Below the pieces are notes generated by a model, which was not told the origin of the DNA, made no database searches, and worked only from the letters and a program-made list of their open reading frames with translations. A program made the translations under genes and the position numbers. Positions 14,097 to 17,116 of a DNA stretch of 17,116 nucleotides are shown in pieces (position 1 is the first letter of the stretch; every line of letters starts with the position of its first letter). Source of the stretch: Lachnospiraceae bacterium UBA1766 (GTDB taxonomy: Bacteria > Bacillota > Clostridia > Lachnospirales > Lachnospiraceae); NCBI GenBank assembly GCA_002314715.1, contig DCGY01000085.1, forward strand, positions 1 through 17,116, read 5' to 3'.

Positions 14097-14504
14097 TTAT
14101 TGGTAATAACTCGTACCGGTAGTGGTAGACCAATTTTGTCCACTTTTACTTGCTGAGTGTGAACTCTGTACTGAAAGTGACCTATAATTCGTAGGTGCCG
14201 TAAAATAGACGCTAGCACTTGAGATTCCATTATTAGACTGGCTCTGTTGACCACTTGCTCCGGAAATAGGATGAACATAGACATATGTACTGCTTACCGA
14301 AGCTGAAATATTCGCATCATATGACACACTAGCTGTAGAAGCAGACCCATTCGTAGCAGTAACAGATGAACGTGCATTAATGGTAGCCCCAGCAATTGTT
14401 GCAGTTTGGCTTGATGCTGCACTTGCCATTAAAACGCTTCCACTACTAAGTACTCCTATAATCATTAATGCCAATCCTCTCTTGATTAAGAATTGTTTTT
14501 TCAT
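14097..14504 (-). CDS. Secreted Ser/Thr/Ala-rich protein, unknown family
   Basis: 135 aa from ATG 14504, with GAGG nine bases upstream; an upstream in-frame GTG at 14564 lies inside the agrD3 hairpin and was not chosen. The signal peptide is clear: KKQFLIKRG, a hydrophobic core, and probably cleavage after ASA (about residue 29). The mature part, about 105 residues, is rich in Ser, Ala and Thr, has no Cys, and alternates polar and aliphatic residues, as in beta-strands. It has a few aromatic residues near the end (ends GTSYYQ). Small secreted proteins encoded before ABC-2 transporters include bacteriocins (for example the lactococcin 972 type) and surface proteins; I see no diagnostic motif for either. 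Position directly after agrD3 suggests a quorum-controlled secreted product. Confidence 0.75.
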   Translation of the reverse strand: MKKQFLIKRGLALMIIGVLSSGSVLMASAASSQTATIAGATINARSSVTATNGSASTASVSYDANISASVSSTYVYVHPISGASGQQSQSNNGISSASVYFTAPTNYRSLSVQSSHSASKSGQNWSTTTGTSYYQ

Positions 14505-14549
14505 TGTAAGATTCCTCTCTTTTAAAAATTTTCCATATACCCGCTTCAA

Positions 14550-14571
14550 AAACAGATTGCGCACTCTGTTT
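14550..14571 (-). terminator. Hairpin with GTGCGCAA loop, downstream of agrD3
   Basis: Stem AAACAGA/TCTGTTT around the loop GTGCGCAA, with TTTTTG on the minus strand and an outer TTC/GAA pairing possible. Same loop and nearly the same stem as the copy after agrD2. As a weak terminator it would let part of the transcription continue into the secreted protein gene. Confidence 0.55.
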
Positions 14572-14585
14572 CGAAAACATTTACC

Positions 14586-14714
14586 TTATTTCAGTTCTTC
14601 CGGAACCCCAGGCTCATAAAGAACCAAATTACATGCTCCATTCACACCGGAAATTGCAGCAGCAAATACTACGAAAGCAATTCCCTTCATGATTAAATTT
14701 TGAATTTTATTCAT
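14586..14714 (-). CDS. agrD: AgrD-type cyclic peptide autoinducer precursor (copy 3)
   Basis: 42 aa, ATG 14714 with GGGAGGTG upstream (the cassette has GGGGGG AGGTG here). It is identical to copy 2 except R11G in the leader and E36G in the tail (EPGVPEELK). The core GACNLVLY, with Cys28, is unchanged, so the predicted cyclic product CNLVL is the same. In staphylococci the charged tail is needed for AgrB processing, so E36G might change efficiency. It heads the operon with the 135-aa secreted protein, two lipoproteins and the ABC-2 system. Confidence 0.88.
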   Translation of the reverse strand: MNKIQNLIMKGIAFVVFAAAISGVNGACNLVLYEPGVPEELK

Positions 14715-14766
14715 GATATGTTCACCTCCCCCCAGGTTTCTTTCCGAAGAATTCTCCTTGAAGAAA

Positions 14767-14830
14767 ATCATACCATGAATTAAGCCCATTTTTTGGAAGC
14801 AGCATAATTAAGCGTTTAATCGACATAATT
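14767..14830 (-). promoter_or_regulatory. agrD3 promoter with two 21-bp-spaced boxes
   Basis: TATGAT at 14772-14767 (minus strand) and CATAATT boxes at 14803-14809 and 14824-14830 (plus-strand reading). The layout is the same as in copy 2. No -35 is recognisable. It probably drives all of operon 3 under the LytTR regulator. Confidence 0.65.
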
Positions 14831-14853
14831 AAATATTTTGTCACTCATTTTGT

Positions 14854-14879
14854 TATATCATCACGTGTTTAATGATATA
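14854..14879. promoter_or_regulatory. Inverted repeat, probable operator (copy 3)
   Basis: TATATCAT (14854-14861) and ATGATATA (14872-14879), identical to the site in copy 2. Here the regulator gene next to it is deleted, so the site is either vestigial or read by a regulator encoded elsewhere. Confidence 0.45.
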
Positions 14880-14931
14880 TGAGCATACATATTTCGATTA
14901 AAATAGAATCCTGCCTGAAGCCAACTCAAAA

Positions 14932-14988
14932 ATGCCATAGTGAAATATGTTATACAAACACATTTTCACTATGGCATATCTTTTTTCC
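14932..14988. terminator. Bidirectional terminator, cassette copy 3
   Basis: ATGCCATAGTGAAA (14932-14945) pairs with TTTCACTATGGCAT (14964-14977). ATCTTTTTTCCC follows on the plus strand and ATTTTTGAG on the minus strand. With the regulator gene gone, its main remaining role would be to end the thrS transcript, whose stop is about 100 bp upstream on the minus strand. The stretch 14989-15085 shows only a weak 7-bp inverted repeat (GATTATT/AATAATC). Confidence 0.75.
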
Positions 14989-15085
14989 CGTATCAATCAT
15001 ACAGGCCCAATCTTAAACTTTCTTAAACTTTTCCATCAAAGCGTATTCGGAATATTTGATTATTCTATATCAAAATAATCTCGCT

Positions 15086-17044
15086 TTACTGCTCGTCAGC
15101 AGCCTTGCGAATTGCCTTGGTACGAATTTCCTCGGTAATCTGTGCAACGAACTCTTCGATGGACTTCGCTCCCTCATCACCTGCGAAGCGACTTCTTACG
15201 GATACAACACCCTTCTCTTCCTCTTCTGCACCTACGATCAACATGTAAGGAAGCTTATCCATGGTAGCCTCACGAATCTTGTAACCAATCTTCTCAGAAC
15301 GGGTATCCACGGTCACATCCACACCTGCATCATAGAGTGCCTTACGCACCTTTTCTGCATAGTCTGCAAACTTCTCGGAAATAGGAAGGATACGAACCTG
15401 TTCAGGGCAAAGCCATGTAGGGAACTTACCTGCATAATGCTCGATTAACCAAGCCAAAGTTCTCTCATAGCATCCCATGGAAGTTCTGTGGATAATCCAA
15501 GGCAATGCCTTATTGCCCTGCTCATCAATGTAATACATGCCAAACTTGGTTGCAGATGAACAGTCAAGCTGAATGGTAACCATGGTATCTTCCTTGCCGT
15601 ATACGTTCTTGGCCTGGATATCAATCTTAGGACCATAGAAAGCAGCTTCGCCGTCTTCTTCGGTAAAGGAAATACCATTCTTGTTCATAACATCACGAAG
15701 GTACTGCTGGGTAGAATTCCAATATTCTTCATCACCTTCGTATTTTGCCTTATTTTCCGGATCCCACTTGGAAAGTCTGTAGGATACATCTCCTTCCAAA
15801 CCAAGTGTCTTCATTACATGATGCGCCAAATCCACACAACGGGTAAGCTCTTCTTCTGCCTGCTCGGGAGTAAGAATGATATGTGCTTCGGTAATGGTAA
15901 ACTGACGAACTCTGGTAAGTCCGTGCATTTCACCGGAATCCTCGTTTCTGAAAAGAGTAGAGGTCTCTGACATTCTGTAAGGAAGGTCTCTGTAGGACTT
16001 CTGCTCATTCATATATACATAGTACTGGAACGGACAAGTCATAGGGCGAAGTGCCATAACTTCCTTGCCATCCTCTGCATCCTTATTCAGTACAAACATA
16101 CCGTCCATGTAGTGATCCCAATGGCCGGAAATCTTGTAAAGATCGGACTTTGCCATCAACGGAGTACGAGTACGTACATAGCCCCACTCTCTATCCTCCA
16201 AATCCTCAATCCATCTCTGAAGTTTCATGATCATCTTGGTTCCCTTAGGGGTAAACAAAGGAAGTCCCTGTCCGATTACGTCTGCAGTAAGGAAAAGACC
16301 CATCTCACGACCAAGCTTGTTATGATCGCGCATCTTTGCATCCTCTAACTTCTGAAGATGCTTCTCCAAATCCTCTTTATTGGTAAATGCAGTCGCATAA
16401 ATACGCTGTAATCTGGCCTTGTTGGAATCGCCTCTCCAATATGCCATAGAAGAAGAAATCAGCTTGTATGCCTTGATATTCTTGGTATTCATTAAGTGAG
16501 GGCCTGCGCAAAGGTCTACGAAGTCTCCCTGATCGTAGAAGGAAATTACCGCATCCTCAGGAAGATCCTGAATCAACTCTACCTTGAAAGGCTCCTTTCT
16601 GTCTTCCATGAATTTGATTGCTTCTGCTCTGGGAAGTTCAAATCTCTCCAGGCGCTTTCCTTCCTTGACAATCTTCTTCATTTCTTTTTCGATATTGTCA
16701 AGATCCTCTCTGGAGAAAGGAGCATGCTCAAAATCATAATAAAAACCGTCTTCGATTGCAGGTCCGATTGCAACCTTTGCATCAGGGAACAATCTCTGTA
16801 CTGCCTCTGCCATAACATGGGAAGCGGTATGTCTTAACACCTTTAAACCGGCAGGATCATGAATGGTCACAATATTCAAGGTACAATCCTTATCCAATAC
16901 GGTTCTTAAATCTACAATCTCTCCGTTCACTTCACCGGCTGCTGCCACACGGGCAAGGCCTTCGCTGATTTCCAGCGCGATGTCATATACGCTTTTTGCT
17001 TCTGCGTACTCTTTTACAGATCCATCTTTTAATGTAATCTTCAT
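15086..17044 (-). CDS. thrS: Threonyl-tRNA synthetase
   Basis: 652 aa, full length for the family. It attaches threonine to tRNA-Thr in the cytoplasm. Domains: TGS at residues 1-61; editing domain with H72-x3-H76 and C179-AGPH183; class II catalytic core with zinc ligands C337 (in RPMTCPFQ), H388 (TITEAH) and H519 (IIHRTS); motif 2 around R366 (FRNEDSGEMHGLTRVR); C-terminal anticodon-binding domain from about residue 547 (PEQVRILPIS...). Most bacterial enzymes read NCPGH or NCPFH at the first zinc ligand; the TCPFQ form here is a divergent version. ATG 17044 has TAGGAGG upstream. Any T-box leader would lie beyond the window. Its base composition is visibly richer in G+C than the region to its left. 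Confidence 0.98.
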   Translation of the reverse strand: MKITLKDGSVKEYAEAKSVYDIALEISEGLARVAAAGEVNGEIVDLRTVLDKDCTLNIVTIHDPAGLKVLRHTASHVMAEAVQRLFPDAKVAIGPAIEDGFYYDFEHAPFSREDLDNIEKEMKKIVKEGKRLERFELPRAEAIKFMEDRKEPFKVELIQDLPEDAVISFYDQGDFVDLCAGPHLMNTKNIKAYKLISSSMAYWRGDSNKARLQRIYATAFTNKEDLEKHLQKLEDAKMRDHNKLGREMGLFLTADVIGQGLPLFTPKGTKMIMKLQRWIEDLEDREWGYVRTRTPLMAKSDLYKISGHWDHYMDGMFVLNKDAEDGKEVMALRPMTCPFQYYVYMNEQKSYRDLPYRMSETSTLFRNEDSGEMHGLTRVRQFTITEAHIILTPEQAEEELTRCVDLAHHVMKTLGLEGDVSYRLSKWDPENKAKYEGDEEYWNSTQQYLRDVMNKNGISFTEEDGEAAFYGPKIDIQAKNVYGKEDTMVTIQLDCSSATKFGMYYIDEQGNKALPWIIHRTSMGCYERTLAWLIEHYAGKFPTWLCPEQVRILPISEKFADYAEKVRKALYDAGVDVTVDTRSEKIGYKIREATMDKLPYMLIVGAEEEEKGVVSVRSRFAGDEGAKSIEEFVAQITEEIRTKAIRKAADEQ

Positions 17045-17116
17045 CTTTTTTGCCTCCTATAAAATATGATTATTGCAAGGGATTGATATTCTTGCGTTTG
17101 TTTCATGTACGCTCGG

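Larger units (their letters stand above)
14550..14977. repeat. agrD cassette, copy 3 (regulator deleted)
   Basis: Nearly identical to copy 2 over the agrD and intergenic part, then a clean loss of about 360 bp. The sequence jumps at about 14910 from TAGAATC, just before the regulator's ribosome site, to CTGAAGCCAACTC, the last codons of the regulator, and on into the terminator. The terminator is kept. This shows a recent duplication followed by deletion, or the reverse. Confidence 0.85.

Noticed and set aside
14097..14504. Lactococcin 972-type bacteriocin
   Set aside because: The operon layout is reminiscent, but the protein lacks the Trp-rich start and end and the His/Tyr pattern of that family as I know it.
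4817..14988. Repeated hairpins as an insertion sequence or CRISPR array
   Set aside because: Only three copies, kilobases apart, each inside an agrD cassette; no transposase, no spacer-repeat periodicity.
15056..15448. Plus-strand frames opposite thrS (also 16112-16348, 16496-16837)
   Set aside because: Shadows of the thrS codon pattern; no ribosome sites and no plausible products.
17045..17116. T-box leader of thrS
   Set aside because: Only about 70 bases upstream are in the window and show no specifier stem or T-box sequence; it cannot be judged.

Overview
The window looks like an AT-rich accessory region of a Clostridia chromosome, most likely Lachnospiraceae. It lies downstream of a housekeeping threonyl-tRNA synthetase gene (thrS, 15086-17044). 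The reasons are the strong Shine-Dalgarno sequences, A+T-rich codon use, Agr-type peptide signalling, lipoproteins with a C-x4-C-x-H / C-x2-C pattern, and the start of an Rpn/PD-(D/E)XK-nuclease-like gene at the left edge. Every intact gene is on the minus strand, so transcription runs from high to low coordinates.

Layout, in transcription order. (1) thrS. (2) Operon 3 (14714-8623): a 42-residue AgrD-type autoinducer precursor, a 135-aa secreted Ser/Thr/Ala-rich protein, a propeller-like lipoprotein, a solute-binding-like lipoprotein, an ABC ATPase and a duplicated ABC-2-type membrane protein. (3) Operon 2 (7910-4890): a second AgrD, a remnant of an ABC ATPase, AgrB, a LytTR response regulator (AgrA-like) and a GHKL sensor kinase (AgrC-like). 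(4) Operon 1 (4545-365): a third AgrD, a short frameshifted gene, a 33-aa secreted Cys-x5-Cys peptide, a 695-aa lipoprotein that joins a propeller-like domain to a solute-binding domain, and two MalF/MalG-type permeases without an ATPase. (5) A truncated Rpn-like gene at the edge.

The central observation is that the three operons are each headed by a copy of the same cassette. It consists of a bidirectional terminator hairpin, a divergent XRE-type regulator gene (nonsense-mutated in one copy, nearly deleted in the other two), a divergent intergenic region with a direct repeat of 21-bp period upstream of a TATGAT -10 box, agrD, and a small hairpin with a constant GTGCGCAA loop whose stem covaries between copies. 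All three AgrD precursors carry the same predicted autoinducer core, CNLVL, so a single AgrB/AgrC/AgrA set could process and sense them all.

Inferred model: one cyclic peptide signal, made from three loci, switches on its own sensing operon and two surface/transport operons, each of which also makes more signal. Operons 1 and 3 look modularly parallel (secreted peptide or protein, propeller lipoprotein, solute-binding lipoprotein, ABC membrane part). In operon 1 the two lipoprotein modules are fused; in operon 3 they are separate. What these transporters carry cannot be told from the sequence.
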